Assembly (NCBI RefSeq): GCF_023023025.1
Contig: NZ_CP095481.1
Span: forward strand, 1,488,001 to 1,552,000
Direction: 5' to 3'
DNA length: 64,000 bases
Origin: Amycolatopsis sp. WQ 127309
GTDB lineage: Bacteria > Actinomycetota > Actinomycetes > Mycobacteriales > Pseudonocardiaceae
Position numbers and translations under genes: made by a program. This document shows, in pieces, positions 1 to 8,656 of this stretch. A model generated the notes under the pieces. That model saw only the letters and a list, made by a program, of their open reading frames with translations, had not been told where the DNA came from and made no database searches. The stretch's first letter is position 1; each line of letters starts with the position of its first letter.

Positions 1-524
1 CCGGCGTGGCCGAGGAAAAACGCCAGCAGGTCGAACTCCCGGGTGGTGAGCGGGAGTTCACGGCCGCCGAGGGTCGCGGTGCGGGCGGTCATCTGCAGCC
101 GCAGGTCGCCGTCGACGAGTTCCGCGGCCGCCGGTTCCGGGCGGGGCATCCGCGCGCGGCGCAGCACGGACGCCACGCGCAGGGCGAGTTCCTTGGGGCT
201 GAAGGGTTTCGTCACGTAGTCGTCGGCGCCGAGCTGGAGCCCGGCGATCCGGTTCTCCTCCTCGCCGAGCGCGGTGAGCATGACGATCGGCACCTGGCTG
301 ACCTGGCGCAGCCGCTTGCACACCTCGAGGCCGTTGATCCCCGGCATCATGACGTCGAGGACGACCAGGTCGGGCTCGTGGGCGGCGAACTTCGCCAGCC
401 CCTCGGCGCCGTCGCCGGCCATGTCGACGGTGAACCCGGCCACCTCGAGGTAGCGGCGCACGACGTCGCGCACGGTCTCGTCGTCGTCGACCACGAGCAC
501 GCGCCCGGCCAGATCGCCTGTCAT
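1..524 (-). CDS. OmpR-family response regulator (3' end outside window)
   Basis: DNA-binding response regulator of a two-component system. The N-terminal receiver domain (residues 1-120) shows the acidic pocket D13-D15, phospho-acceptor D57 in the context VVLDVMMPG, the switch Thr in MLTA and the invariant Lys in VTKPF. A winged-helix domain begins near residue 140 (LTTREFDLLAFF) and is cut by the window edge after about 174 codons. The ATG lies 4 bp after the stop of the upstream membrane-protein gene, so the two are probably co-transcribed. No partner kinase is visible; it may lie further left. Confidence 0.93.
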   Translation of the reverse strand, partial: MTGDLAGRVLVVDDDETVRDVVRRYLEVAGFTVDMAGDGAEGLAKFAAHEPDLVVLDVMMPGINGLEVCKRLRQVSQVPIVMLTALGEEENRIAGLQLGADDYVTKPFSPKELALRVASVLRRARMPRPEPAAAELVDGDLRLQMTARTATLGGRELPLTTREFDLLAFFLGHA

Positions 525-528
525 GTCT

Positions 529-1956
529 TCACCAGCCCGTCAGCAGCAGATGGTTGACCGCCAGCGCCGTCGCGGCCTGCGCGGCCAGCCACCACCGGCG
601 CCCCGGCCGTGGCAGCAGAGCCGTCATCGGCAGCAGCCACGCCCCGAACGGTAGCCAGATCCGTTCGGTCTCCGCTTTCGACAGGCCCGAAACGTCGGCG
701 AAGATGATCGCGAGCAGGGCGGCGATACCGAGGAGGAGCACCGGTTCGGCCCACAGCGAGCGGCGGGGGCGGGGCAGGAACGCCTCGGTCAGGCCACGCC
801 GGAGGGCAGCCACGACCGCGGGGCCGAGCGCCACCGCGACCGCGGCCAGGTCCGCCCACACCCAGTAGGAGTACGGCCGGACCAGGGCGACTCCCTGGTA
901 GTAGCGCTCGACGACCAGGTGGTAGCCGTCGAGCCACCAGAAACCCGCCCAGGCGAAGAGGGCGACGACAGCCAGCGCCGCCACGATCGCCAGTGCCGCC
1001 GCCCGCCACTGCCGTCCGAGCACGGCCACGGCCAGCGCGACCACGCCCAGCAGCACCAGGCCGTACGACAGGAAGATGCCGAAGCCCAGCACTCCGCCCG
1101 CGGCCAGCCCGGCGGGGGCGGCGTACCGGCGGCCGTGGGCGAACCCGTTCGCGGACAGTGCCAGCAACGCCAGGCCGGTCGCCGTCACCCCGGCGAACAG
1201 GCCGTCCGCCGACACGCCGATCCACACCGCACCGGGGGTGAGCACGGCGAAGGGCAGCACCGAGCGAGCCGCTTCCGGCCGGCCGAGCAAGGCGACCGTG
1301 GCGGGCACGGCCACCGCCACCAGGCTGCCGACGAGCACGACGGCCGTCGCCGCCCACGCGCCGCCGTGCAGGCCGAGCCGGTCCAGCCAGACGAAGACCA
1401 GCGTCGCGCCCGGCGGGTGCCCGGACACGTGAGTGGTCCAGGAGTTCGGCTGGAAGTCGAGGATGCGGGAGGAAAACTCGCGCAGCATCCGCGGGATGTC
1501 GGTGATCCCGGGTACCTCGTGCAGGTACTCCTGGGGAATGGTGAGGTGCCCGGCGAACCCGCGCGCCCAGCCGTCGACCAAGGTCAGCGAAAAGATCCAG
1601 GCGAGCGACGCGAAGTAGCCGGCGACGAGGGCGCGGCGCCACGGCAGGCGAGTGGCCAGAGCCGGGCCGTAGAGCACCACTGCGGCGGCGATGAGCACCG
1701 CGAACACCGACCCGGGGCCGACGTGCGGCAGCCAGTCGGCGAACAGCGGCGGCGCGCTGACGAAGATGACCACCCCGGAGTTCGGGCGGTTGTAGTAGAG
1801 GCCGGCCGCGGCGGCCGCGGCGACGAGCACCACGGCCGCCGCGACGGCGAGGAGATCGGCCCGGCGGGCGCGGCGCGCGGGTCGATCAGGTGGCAGGTCT
1901 TCGGGTTCGCGGGCAGTCGGCTCGGCAAGCCCGGCTGCCGACTTCGGCTCGCTCAT
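529..1956 (-). CDS. Polytopic membrane protein, GT-C glycosyltransferase-like
   Basis: 475-residue integral membrane protein with a short cytoplasmic N-terminus rich in Arg and Pro and about ten hydrophobic segments. The stretch SWTTHVSGHPPGATL resembles the conserved loop of actinobacterial GT-C-fold membrane glycosyltransferase-like proteins, which use polyprenyl-phosphate sugars on the outer face of the membrane. It ends 4 bp before the response-regulator gene and is divergent from a GT2 gene that could supply a polyprenyl-phosphate sugar, which fits a shared cell-envelope glycan role. The function is inferred from topology and context only. It starts at ATG 1956. Confidence 0.7.
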   Translation of the reverse strand: MSEPKSAAGLAEPTAREPEDLPPDRPARRARRADLLAVAAAVVLVAAAAAAGLYYNRPNSGVVIFVSAPPLFADWLPHVGPGSVFAVLIAAAVVLYGPALATRLPWRRALVAGYFASLAWIFSLTLVDGWARGFAGHLTIPQEYLHEVPGITDIPRMLREFSSRILDFQPNSWTTHVSGHPPGATLVFVWLDRLGLHGGAWAATAVVLVGSLVAVAVPATVALLGRPEAARSVLPFAVLTPGAVWIGVSADGLFAGVTATGLALLALSANGFAHGRRYAAPAGLAAGGVLGFGIFLSYGLVLLGVVALAVAVLGRQWRAAALAIVAALAVVALFAWAGFWWLDGYHLVVERYYQGVALVRPYSYWVWADLAAVAVALGPAVVAALRRGLTEAFLPRPRRSLWAEPVLLLGIAALLAIIFADVSGLSKAETERIWLPFGAWLLPMTALLPRPGRRWWLAAQAATALAVNHLLLTGW

Positions 1957-2111
1957 CGCCGTCCACCTTAGGGCCGTACGCCGGGTTCCGCGGTCCGGCG
2001 ACGGCAGCCGTAACGAGCCGGTAAGAACTCGTCACCCGATTGGTCAACGTCATGATTCAGTAAGCACCGCAACGGTTTCCCACCGTCCACGATAGACCTA
2101 CCGTCAGCGGC

Positions 2112-2771
2112 GTGACTGACTTGGAAGTGGACGTGGTCCTCCCCTGCCTCGACGAGGCGGGCGCCCTGCCCGGTGTGCTCGGCGGGCTGCCGCCGGGTTA
2201 CCGCGCGATCGTGGTCGACAACGGCTCAGCCGACGGCTCGCCCGAAGTGGCCGCCGCGCTCGGCGCGAAGGTGATCCACGAGCCGCGTCGCGGGTACGGC
2301 GCGGCCGTGCACACCGGCTTGGAAGCCGCCACCGCGGACATCGTGTGCTTCGCCGACGCCGACGGCTCCCTGGACCTCGCCGACCTGCCGCGGCTGGTGG
2401 CGGCGGTCGTGGCCGGCGCCGACCTGGCCGTCGGACGCCGGGTGCCGACCGGACCCGGGGTGTGGCCGTGGCACGCGCGGGCGGGCAACGTCGTGCTGTC
2501 GCTGTTGCTGCGCACCCGAGGGCTGCCGGTGCGGGACATCGCGCCGTTGCGCGCCGCGGACCGGCGGGCGCTGCTCGGCCTCGGCGTCACGGATCGCGCG
2601 TTCGGCTATCCCCTCGAGCTGCTGATCAGGGCGCAGCGCGCCGGGTGGCGGGTCCGCGAGTTCGACGTCCGGTACGGCGAGCGGGCGAAGGGCACGAAGT
2701 CGAAGGTGTCCGGCTCGGTGCGGGGCACGCTGCGCGCGGTCCGCGACTTCGGGCGGGTGCTGGCGCGATGA
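2112..2771 (+). CDS. Family 2 glycosyltransferase (dolichyl-phosphate-sugar synthase type)
   Basis: 219-residue GT-A fold enzyme expected to transfer a sugar from a nucleotide sugar, probably to a polyprenyl phosphate. Visible motifs are the N-terminal VVLPCLDE strand, VVDNGSADGS (residues 34-43) for nucleotide binding and the metal-binding D82-A-D84 in FADADGS. There are no membrane helices. It starts at GTG and its TGA overlaps the ATG of the next gene by four bases, so it heads a coupled run with the DUF2064 enzyme, a methyltransferase and a molybdoenzyme. Confidence 0.88.
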   Translation: MTDLEVDVVLPCLDEAGALPGVLGGLPPGYRAIVVDNGSADGSPEVAAALGAKVIHEPRRGYGAAVHTGLEAATADIVCFADADGSLDLADLPRLVAAVVAGADLAVGRRVPTGPGVWPWHARAGNVVLSLLLRTRGLPVRDIAPLRAADRRALLGLGVTDRAFGYPLELLIRAQRAGWRVREFDVRYGERAKGTKSKVSGSVRGTLRAVRDFGRVLAR

Positions 2772-3448
2772 AGGCCCAGTTCGTGCTGCTGGTCGTGGCC
2801 AAGGCGCCGGTGCCGGGGTTCGCCAAGACCCGGCTCTGCCCGCCCGCGACCCCGGCCCAGGCGGCGGAGATCGCCGCGTCCGCGTTGCTCGACACCCTCG
2901 ACGCGGCCTGCGCGGTACCCGGCGCCGCGCCGGTCGTCGCGATGACCGGTGACCTCGACGCCGCCGCCCGGGGCGCCGAAATCGGGCTCGCGCTGCGCCG
3001 CGCGACCGTGATCCCGCAGCGTGGCTGGGACTTCGGCGCCCGGCTGGCGAACGCCCACGCCGACGCCGCCGCGGTGCACGCCGGCCTCCCGATCCTGCAG
3101 ATCGGCATGGACACCCCGCAGGTCACGCCGGATTCGCTGGCCGAGACGATCGCTCCCGTCCTGCGGAACGGCCGCGACTGCGTGCTCGGCCCGGCCGCGG
3201 ACGGCGGCTGGTGGGCCCTCGGCCTCACCGACCCGCGGCGGGCGCAGGCTCTCGCGGGCGTCCCGATGTCCCGTGACGACACCGGCGAACGCACGTTGCG
3301 CGCCCTCGTCGCGTGCGGGCTGGAGCCGTGGCAGGCGGCCGAACTGTCCGATGTGGACACCATGACCGACGCCCGCCGGGTGGCGCTCGAATGCCCGGAG
3401 AGCCGGTTCGCCCGCGCCGTCGCGGCCGTTGATCGGGCGGCCGCCTGA
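2768..3448 (+). CDS. DUF2064 / TIGR04282-type nucleotidyl- or glycosyltransferase-like protein
   Basis: 226-residue protein of the DUF2064 family, which has a GT-A-like fold. The signature AKAPVPGFAKTRL lies at residues 11-23, followed by GMDTPQV and the AADGGWWALGL segment typical of the family. The exact substrate in actinomycetes is unknown. ATG overlaps the stop of the GT2 gene and its own TGA overlaps the following ATG, so translation is coupled through the cluster. The frequent pairing of GT2, DUF2064 and a methyltransferase suggests modification of one glycolipid or small metabolite. Confidence 0.85.
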   Translation: MKAQFVLLVVAKAPVPGFAKTRLCPPATPAQAAEIAASALLDTLDAACAVPGAAPVVAMTGDLDAAARGAEIGLALRRATVIPQRGWDFGARLANAHADAAAVHAGLPILQIGMDTPQVTPDSLAETIAPVLRNGRDCVLGPAADGGWWALGLTDPRRAQALAGVPMSRDDTGERTLRALVACGLEPWQAAELSDVDTMTDARRVALECPESRFARAVAAVDRAAA

Positions 3449-4080
3449 TGACGGCGCCGGCGAGCACCGGAAATGAGTTCGACCGCGGCCTGCTGGGCCA
3501 CCGATGCTGGCTCGAGCTGCCCAGCGGCGAACAGATCGAGCTGCCGGTCGAGCGCTGGGCCCAGGCGTCCGACGGCGACGAGGTGCTGCTCGACGCCTGC
3601 ACCGGCCCGACCCTGGACATCGGCTGCGGCCCGGGTCGGCTGACCGCCGCGCTGGCCGAACGCGGCGTCGTCGCGCTGGGCGTGGACAGCTCACGCACAG
3701 CCATCCGCCTGACTCGCCGCCGCGGTGGGAGTGCGTTGCACCGCAACGTCTTCGACCACGTGCCCGGCGAGGGCCGTTGGCAGCACGTCCTGCTGGCCGA
3801 CGGCAACATCGGCATCGGCGGCGACCCCGCGGTGCTGCTGCGTCGTGCGGCCGAACTGATCGCCGATGACGGCGACGTCCTGGTCGAGCTGGACCCGCCC
3901 GGCGGCGGTCTGCGGCACGAGCGCGTCCGGCTCCGGCCCGGCCACGCCGACGTCGCGTGGTTCACCTGGGCCTGGGTCGGCGCGGACGCCATCGCCGAGG
4001 TCGCGAACCGCGCCGGGCTGCACGTCGACCGCACCGTCCGGCACGGCCACCGCTGGTTCGCCCGGTTGGAGAAGCCGTGA
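3448..4080 (+). CDS. Class I SAM-dependent methyltransferase
   Basis: 210-residue Rossmann-fold methyltransferase. Motif I is clear as TLDIGCGPGRL (about residues 55-65), followed by the acidic strand end LGVDSS that would hold the ribose of SAM and LLADGNIGIGG in the motif-IV area. No membrane segment or targeting signal is seen. It overlaps both neighbours by four bases (ATGA upstream, GTGA downstream), so it belongs to the GT2-DUF2064-molybdoenzyme run. The methyl acceptor cannot be read from the sequence. Confidence 0.87.
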   Translation: MTAPASTGNEFDRGLLGHRCWLELPSGEQIELPVERWAQASDGDEVLLDACTGPTLDIGCGPGRLTAALAERGVVALGVDSSRTAIRLTRRRGGSALHRNVFDHVPGEGRWQHVLLADGNIGIGGDPAVLLRRAAELIADDGDVLVELDPPGGGLRHERVRLRPGHADVAWFTWAWVGADAIAEVANRAGLHVDRTVRHGHRWFARLEKP

Positions 4081-5276
4081 AGCCCGAACGCACGCCCCTC
4101 GCGGTGCGCGCCCGCGAAGCCCGGGCCCGGCTGAACGACCGCGTCGACCAGCTGCCGATCCCCAAGGAAGAACAGTTCGAGGCGGCGGCGCACCACGAGC
4201 GCGTGACGTCGAAGATCGGGCTGGCGCTCGCGGTCACGTTCACGACCTGCTTCGTGACCGGCCTGATCAACCACTTCATCCAGCACCCGCCGGAGTGGTT
4301 CTTCTGGCCGAGCCGCCCGGTCGGGCTGTACCGGGTCACGCAGGGGCTGCACGTGATCTCCGGCGTGGCGTCGATCCCCTTGCTGCTGGCGAAACTGTGG
4401 AGCGTCTACCCGAAGCTGTTCGGCCGGCCGCTGGTCCGCTCACTGCCGCACGCCCTGGAGCGGCTCTCGATCCTGGTGCTCTCGGGTTCGGCGTTCTTCG
4501 AGCTGACGACCGGGCTGCTGAACGTCGCGCAGAACTACCCGTGGGCGTTCTACTTCCCGCAGGTCCACTACGCGGTCGCGTGGCTGGCGATCGGGTCGAT
4601 CCTGGTGCACGTCGCGGTCAAGCTGCCGGTCATCCGCCGCGCGCTGAGCCGGGTCAACTCCGAACCCGAGGAAACGCCGGCCGCCGGGCTGTCGCGACGC
4701 GGCTTCCTCCGCACCACGGGACTGGCGACCGGCGTCGCGGTGGTCGCCACCGCCGGGGCCACGGTTCCCTTCCTGCGCGGCGTTTCCGGCCTCGCTTGGA
4801 AGACGGGCAAGGGCACGCAGGGCCTGCCGGTGAACCGCACGGCCGTGGCCGCGGGCGTCACGCAGACGGCGCGGGCGGCGGTCTGGCGGCTCTCGGTCGT
4901 GACCCCGCGCGGCACCACGAAGTTCTCACTCGACGAGCTGCGCGCCCTGCCGCAGACGACGGCCGAGCTCCCGATCGCGTGCGTCGAGGGCTGGAGCCAG
5001 TCGGCCACCTGGCGCGGGATTTCCCTGCCGACGTTGCTGAAGGCCACCGGGTCACAACCGGGCACGGCGGTGCGGGTGTCCTCTTTGGAACGTGCCGGGC
5101 TGTACGGCGTCAGCGTGCTCCCGGGCGAGCACACGGCCGACGACCTGACGCTGCTCGCGCTGGAGCTCAACGGCGACGTCCTCGACCTCGACCACGGCTT
5201 CCCGTGCCGGATCATCGCGCCGAACCGGCCCGGGGTGCTGCAGACGAAGTGGGTCACGAAACTGGAGGCCCTGTGA
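4077..5276 (+). CDS. Membrane molybdopterin-dependent oxidoreductase: cytochrome-b-like part fused to a sulfite-oxidase-type domain
   Basis: 399 residues. The N-terminal half has about four membrane helices (near residues 46-68, 88-110, 128-150 and 163-186) with histidines in HVISG, HYAVAW and LVHVA that could bind heme. After the last helix comes a twin-arginine motif, LSRRGFLRTTG, with R207-R208, followed by a hydrophobic stretch. The C-terminal part (from about 265) is a sulfite-oxidase/YedY-type molybdopterin domain; the predicted Mo ligand is C302 in IACVEGWS. The protein therefore looks like a redox enzyme with its own membrane electron partner. It starts at a GTG overlapping the methyltransferase stop. 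The substrate is unknown. Confidence 0.88.
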   Translation: MKPERTPLAVRAREARARLNDRVDQLPIPKEEQFEAAAHHERVTSKIGLALAVTFTTCFVTGLINHFIQHPPEWFFWPSRPVGLYRVTQGLHVISGVASIPLLLAKLWSVYPKLFGRPLVRSLPHALERLSILVLSGSAFFELTTGLLNVAQNYPWAFYFPQVHYAVAWLAIGSILVHVAVKLPVIRRALSRVNSEPEETPAAGLSRRGFLRTTGLATGVAVVATAGATVPFLRGVSGLAWKTGKGTQGLPVNRTAVAAGVTQTARAAVWRLSVVTPRGTTKFSLDELRALPQTTAELPIACVEGWSQSATWRGISLPTLLKATGSQPGTAVRVSSLERAGLYGVSVLPGEHTADDLTLLALELNGDVLDLDHGFPCRIIAPNRPGVLQTKWVTKLEAL

Positions 5277-5722
5277 AGACCGCCCGTGTGCTCCTCGCCT
5301 TACCGGGCCTCGCGGCCCTGGTGTGGGGCGTGGTCCTGTTCGCCGACTACGCACTGCCGTTGCGCCCGGACGTCTTCGGCACGATCGGCTGGCTCGTGGG
5401 CGGCCCGATCCTCAACGACGCCATCATCGCCCCGCTCACAGCTCTGCTAGGCATCACCCTGGCCCGCGTCCTCCCGCAACCTTGGAAAACCCCAGTAGTC
5501 ACCGGCGTAGTCCTCACAGGCGTCCTGCTGATCCTGGCATTCCCGCTGCTCTGGCGCCCCTACGGCACGGCCCCCATGCCCGGCCTCCACGACGGCAACC
5601 CCGCACTAGGCCTCACCCTCACCTTGGCCGCAGTCTGGCTGGCGGTAGTCCTCACGGCCCTATGCCACCGCCTGACACCCCACCGCAAACGCCCCACCCG
5701 CCCCCAAACTCGCCGCACCTAA
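5273..5722 (+). CDS. Small four-helix membrane protein
   Basis: 149-residue hydrophobic protein with about four predicted membrane segments, separated by short loops and ending in a basic, proline-rich tail (HRKRPTRPQTRRT). It starts at a GTG overlapping the TGA of the molybdoenzyme, so it is translationally coupled to it and may act as its membrane partner. I do not recognise a family and see no catalytic motif. Synonymous codon use becomes less GC3-rich towards the end, unlike its neighbours. Confidence 0.75.
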   Translation: MKTARVLLALPGLAALVWGVVLFADYALPLRPDVFGTIGWLVGGPILNDAIIAPLTALLGITLARVLPQPWKTPVVTGVVLTGVLLILAFPLLWRPYGTAPMPGLHDGNPALGLTLTLAAVWLAVVLTALCHRLTPHRKRPTRPQTRRT

Positions 5723-5723
5723 C

Positions 5724-5826
5724 CGACCCTCCAGATACGCAACCCGACCTCCCAGGTACGCGAGCCGACCCTCCAGGCACGCGTGTCGTCCCTCCAGACA
5801 CGCGTGTGATGCCCCGCCAGACACGA
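5724..5826. repeat. 21-bp tandem repeat in a convergent intergenic region
   Basis: Five degenerate units share a CTCCAG-x-(T/C)ACGC core. The CCAG anchors fall at 5731, 5752, 5773 and 5794, exactly 21 bp apart, with a fifth at 5817 after 23 bp. The array starts directly after the stop of the small membrane gene and ends before the inverted-repeat terminator. It carries no plausible coding sequence. Confidence 0.8.
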
Positions 5827-5857
5827 GAAAAGCCCGTCCGCAAGCCCCCATAAATGC

Positions 5858-5898
5858 GGCCACGCGCGACCGGCATCAAAATCCGGTCGCGCGTGGCC
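5858..5898. terminator. Bidirectional terminator-like hairpin
   Basis: A perfect 16-bp inverted repeat (5858-5873 with 5883-5898) flanks a 9-nt loop. It sits between the convergent molybdoenzyme run and htrA. Actinomycete terminators often lack a long U tract, so the strong GC stem alone fits the role. Confidence 0.8.
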
Positions 5899-5980
5899 TT
5901 GTGGGTCCGGCCCCGAAAGTTACGGGGGTCGAGCCAAGTTGGTCTCGGCCGCGCCAGGGCGGCCGAGCGTCTGGAATGGA

Positions 5981-7501
5981 TCAGTTGGGGGTGACGGGCT
6001 GCCCGCCGAGGGTCACCTCGACCGTGCGGCCACCCTGGAGGGTGAACGTCGCCTTCTCGTCCGGCGCCCGGGTGCGGATCGCGGCGACGAGCGTGTCGGA
6101 CGAGTCGATGTTGCGGTCGTCGATCTTCGTCACGATGTCGCCCGACTTCAGGCCGGCCTTCTCCGCCGGGCTGCCCGCGGTGATGGCGCCGAGCTCGGCG
6201 CCGCCCTGCGGGGCGTCCTTGACCTGCGCGCCGATGTAGGTCTGCACGGCCTGGCCGGTCTTGATGATCGTGTCCGCCGTGCGGCGGGCCTGGTCGATCG
6301 GGATGGCGAAGCCGATGCCGACGTTGCCGCCCTCGGACGCGCCCTGGCCCTGCCCCTGGCCACCCTGCGCGGACTGCGGGCTGTAGATCGCCGAGTTGAT
6401 GCCGATGACCTGGCCGGACATGTTGGCCAGCGGACCGCCCGAGTTGCCCGGGTTGATCGCCGCGTCGGTCTGGACGGCGTCCATCACCGTGGTCTGGTCA
6501 CCGGTGCTGCCGCCCGCCCGCACCGGCCGGTGCAGCGAGCTGACGATGCCCGAGGTGACCGTGCCGGCCAGCTCGAACGGCGAGCCGATGGCGACGACGG
6601 ACTGGCCGACGCGCAGGTCGTCGGACCGGCCGATCTCGACCGGGGTCAGGTTGCCGACGCCGTCGACCTTGACCACGGCGATGTCCGTGGTCGGGTCGCG
6701 GCCGACGACCTTGGCGGCGGCCTTCCGGCCGTCCTGGAACACGGCCTGGATCTGCCCGCCGCCCGCGGCGACCTCGACGACGTGGTTGTTGGTCAGGATG
6801 TAGCCGTCGGTGCTGATGACGAACCCGGAGCCCTCACCGGCCCCCTGCTGCCCGCTCACCTGCAGCTCGACGACGCTCGGCGACAGCTTCTGTGCGACGG
6901 ACTCGACCGAGCCGGCGGGCGCGTTGCCGGTCTGCTGGGCCGGCTTCGGCGCGTCGAGCGCGTTGCTCGACGGGCCCGACGTCCCGCCCGTCAGGTACCC
7001 GACCGCGCCGCCGGCGATGCCGCCGACCAGCAGCGCGACCAGCGCGACGCCGGCGAGCAGCTTGCCGCCGGAACGCTTCTGCTTCGGCGGCGGGGCGGCG
7101 GGCGCGTTGTAGATCGACGTGCCGGGCTGCCCGTACGCGTTCGGCGGCGGGTAGACGCTCTGCTGGGGGTGGCCCTGCGGCGGCGTCTGCGCACCCGGCG
7201 CGGACCAGGGGTTCGCGTTCTGCGCCCCGTAGGACGGATCGGCCCCCGTGACTGCGTGGTAGGACGGCTCGGCCGGCGCCGCGTAGTGCGGTGTGCCCCC
7301 GGACGGAGTCGCCGTGCCCGGGTCGCCGTAGGGACTGCCGGACGCGCTCTGCTCGCCGTACGGACTGGCGGGCGCGCTCTGCTCGCCGTAAGGACTCCCG
7401 GCCCAACCGCCCTGAGCGGCATCCTGCCCGGAGCCGGGCTGGGCGTCCGCGGAAGGCCGCGGGGTCGCGGGGTCGTGCGCGGTGGGGTCGTTCTCGGTCA
7501 T
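5981..7501 (-). CDS. htrA: Membrane-anchored HtrA/DegP serine protease with PDZ domain (PepD-like)
   Basis: 506-residue envelope protease. Residues 1-140 form a cytoplasmic tail rich in Pro, Gly, Tyr and Gln with 10-residue repeats, then a single membrane helix at about 147-170. The extracytoplasmic trypsin-like domain has the full catalytic triad: H240 (TNNHVV), D273 (TTDIAVV) and S354 (GNSGGP). A C-terminal PDZ domain covers about residues 415-500 (AGLKSGDIV). The architecture matches mycobacterial PepD, which lies beside mprA-mprB and is controlled by MprA. Here mprAB is 2.5 kb upstream on the same strand, and 11-bp-spaced repeats resembling an MprA site lie just before the start. Expected role: quality control of misfolded envelope proteins. 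Confidence 0.93.
   Translation of the reverse strand: MTENDPTAHDPATPRPSADAQPGSGQDAAQGGWAGSPYGEQSAPASPYGEQSASGSPYGDPGTATPSGGTPHYAAPAEPSYHAVTGADPSYGAQNANPWSAPGAQTPPQGHPQQSVYPPPNAYGQPGTSIYNAPAAPPPKQKRSGGKLLAGVALVALLVGGIAGGAVGYLTGGTSGPSSNALDAPKPAQQTGNAPAGSVESVAQKLSPSVVELQVSGQQGAGEGSGFVISTDGYILTNNHVVEVAAGGGQIQAVFQDGRKAAAKVVGRDPTTDIAVVKVDGVGNLTPVEIGRSDDLRVGQSVVAIGSPFELAGTVTSGIVSSLHRPVRAGGSTGDQTTVMDAVQTDAAINPGNSGGPLANMSGQVIGINSAIYSPQSAQGGQGQGQGASEGGNVGIGFAIPIDQARRTADTIIKTGQAVQTYIGAQVKDAPQGGAELGAITAGSPAEKAGLKSGDIVTKIDDRNIDSSDTLVAAIRTRAPDEKATFTLQGGRTVEVTLGGQPVTPN
7321..7400. repeat. 30-bp tandem repeat inside htrA
   Basis: Two full copies and one partial copy of a 30-bp unit (7321-7350, 7351-7380, 7381-7400) encode the repeated cytoplasmic peptide SPYGEQSA plus two variable residues. 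The unit is a multiple of three, so copy-number change would keep the frame. Confidence 0.8.
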
Positions 7502-7521
7502 GTCATCACCTTGCGGGACGG

Positions 7522-7539
7522 TCCTGAGAGGTTCCTGAG
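7522..7539 (-). promoter_or_regulatory. MprA-box-like direct repeat upstream of htrA
   Basis: Two copies of TCCTGAG (7522-7528 and 7533-7539; CTCAGGA on the htrA sense strand) lie exactly 11 bp apart, one helical turn, as expected for an OmpR-family dimer. They are about 20-38 bp upstream of the htrA start codon. A related pair lies upstream of mprA. Mycobacterial MprA is known to bind loosely conserved direct repeats and to control pepD; assignment here is inference. Confidence 0.5.
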
Positions 7540-7573
7540 CCGAACCTGTGCATCGGAGATGAGTATGGCCGGG

Positions 7574-8656
7574 TCACCCAGCCGCGCGGAGCCGTTCCGC
7601 GATTTGCTCCGGTGTCGCGTCGTTCACCCAGACCGCCATGCCCGATTCGGACCCAGCCAGGTACTTCAGCTTGTCCTTCGCGCGCAACACGGAGAACAGC
7701 TCCAGGTGGAGCCAGCCGAGCTCGCGGTCCTGGCGCACCGGCGCCTGGTGCCACGCCGCGATGTAGGGCAACGGCCGGTCGTACAGGGCGTCACAGCGGC
7801 GCAGGACGTCCAGGTAGACGTCGGCGAACTCGTCGCGCTCGGCGTCGGTCAGCGCGGGGATGTCCGGAACCTGCCGGTGCGGCACGATCTGCACCTGGAC
7901 CGGCCAGCGGGCCGCCGGCGGCACGAACGCCGTCCAGTGCTCGCCGGACGCCACGACGCGCGCGCCGGACTTGCGTTCGGCCGCCAGGACGTCGCCGAGC
8001 ACCGGGCGGCCGTGTTCGGCCTGGTAGGCACGGGCGACGTCGAGCATGCGCGCGGTCCGGGGCGTGACGAACGGGTAGCCGTAGATCTGCCCGTGCGGGT
8101 GGGACAGCGTGACGCCGATCTCCTCACCGCGGTTCTCGAACGGGAAGACCTGCTCCACGCCGGGCACTTCGGACAGTCCGGCGGTCCGGTCGGCCCAGGC
8201 GTCCACCACGGCCCGCACCTGCTTCGGGGTCAGGCCGGCGAAGGAACCGTCGTGGTTGCTGGTGAAGCAGACGACCTCGCAGCGACCCCGCCCCGGCTTG
8301 ACCGGCACCAGCCCGAGACCGTCCACAGTGGTCGGTTCGCCGGTCACATCCTCGGCGAAGGACGGAAAGCGGTTCTCGAACACGACGACGTCGTAGTCGC
8401 TTTCCGGGATCTCACTGGGTTTGCCGGGCTTGCTCGGACACAGTGGACAGAGGTCGGCCGGCGGCTTGTACGTCCGCGTCTGCCGGTGCGCGGCCATCGC
8501 GACCCACTCGTGGGTCAGCGGGTCGAGCCGGATCTCCGACGCGGCCGAAACCGGCGGCAGGTCGCGGGTGTCCTCGGCGACGCGCTCGGGCGCGCCGAGC
8601 TGGTCGAAGTAGATGATCTCCCGGCCATCGGCCAGGTGCCGTGACGTGCGCTTCAC
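7574..8656 (-). CDS. galT: Galactose-1-phosphate uridylyltransferase
   Basis: 360-residue enzyme of the Leloir pathway, exchanging UDP between UDP-glucose and galactose-1-phosphate. The active-site motif HPHGQ (residues 186-190) contains the nucleophile H188. The zinc-site pair C70 and C73 (CPLC) and the C-terminal HLELFSVLRAKDKLKYLAGSE segment are also family hallmarks. The length is normal for the family. Its ATG overlaps the 3' end of the upstream deoR-type gene, so both form one operon. No galK or galE is visible in the window. Confidence 0.95.
   Translation of the reverse strand: MKRTSRHLADGREIIYFDQLGAPERVAEDTRDLPPVSAASEIRLDPLTHEWVAMAAHRQTRTYKPPADLCPLCPSKPGKPSEIPESDYDVVVFENRFPSFAEDVTGEPTTVDGLGLVPVKPGRGRCEVVCFTSNHDGSFAGLTPKQVRAVVDAWADRTAGLSEVPGVEQVFPFENRGEEIGVTLSHPHGQIYGYPFVTPRTARMLDVARAYQAEHGRPVLGDVLAAERKSGARVVASGEHWTAFVPPAARWPVQVQIVPHRQVPDIPALTDAERDEFADVYLDVLRRCDALYDRPLPYIAAWHQAPVRQDRELGWLHLELFSVLRAKDKLKYLAGSESGMAVWVNDATPEQIAERLRAAG

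Noticed and set aside
5939..8644. Very long plus-strand open frame across htrA and galT
   Set aside because: Its composition (Arg, Asp and Val rich, no motifs) is that of an antisense frame in high-GC DNA; the minus strand holds htrA and galT with intact catalytic motifs.
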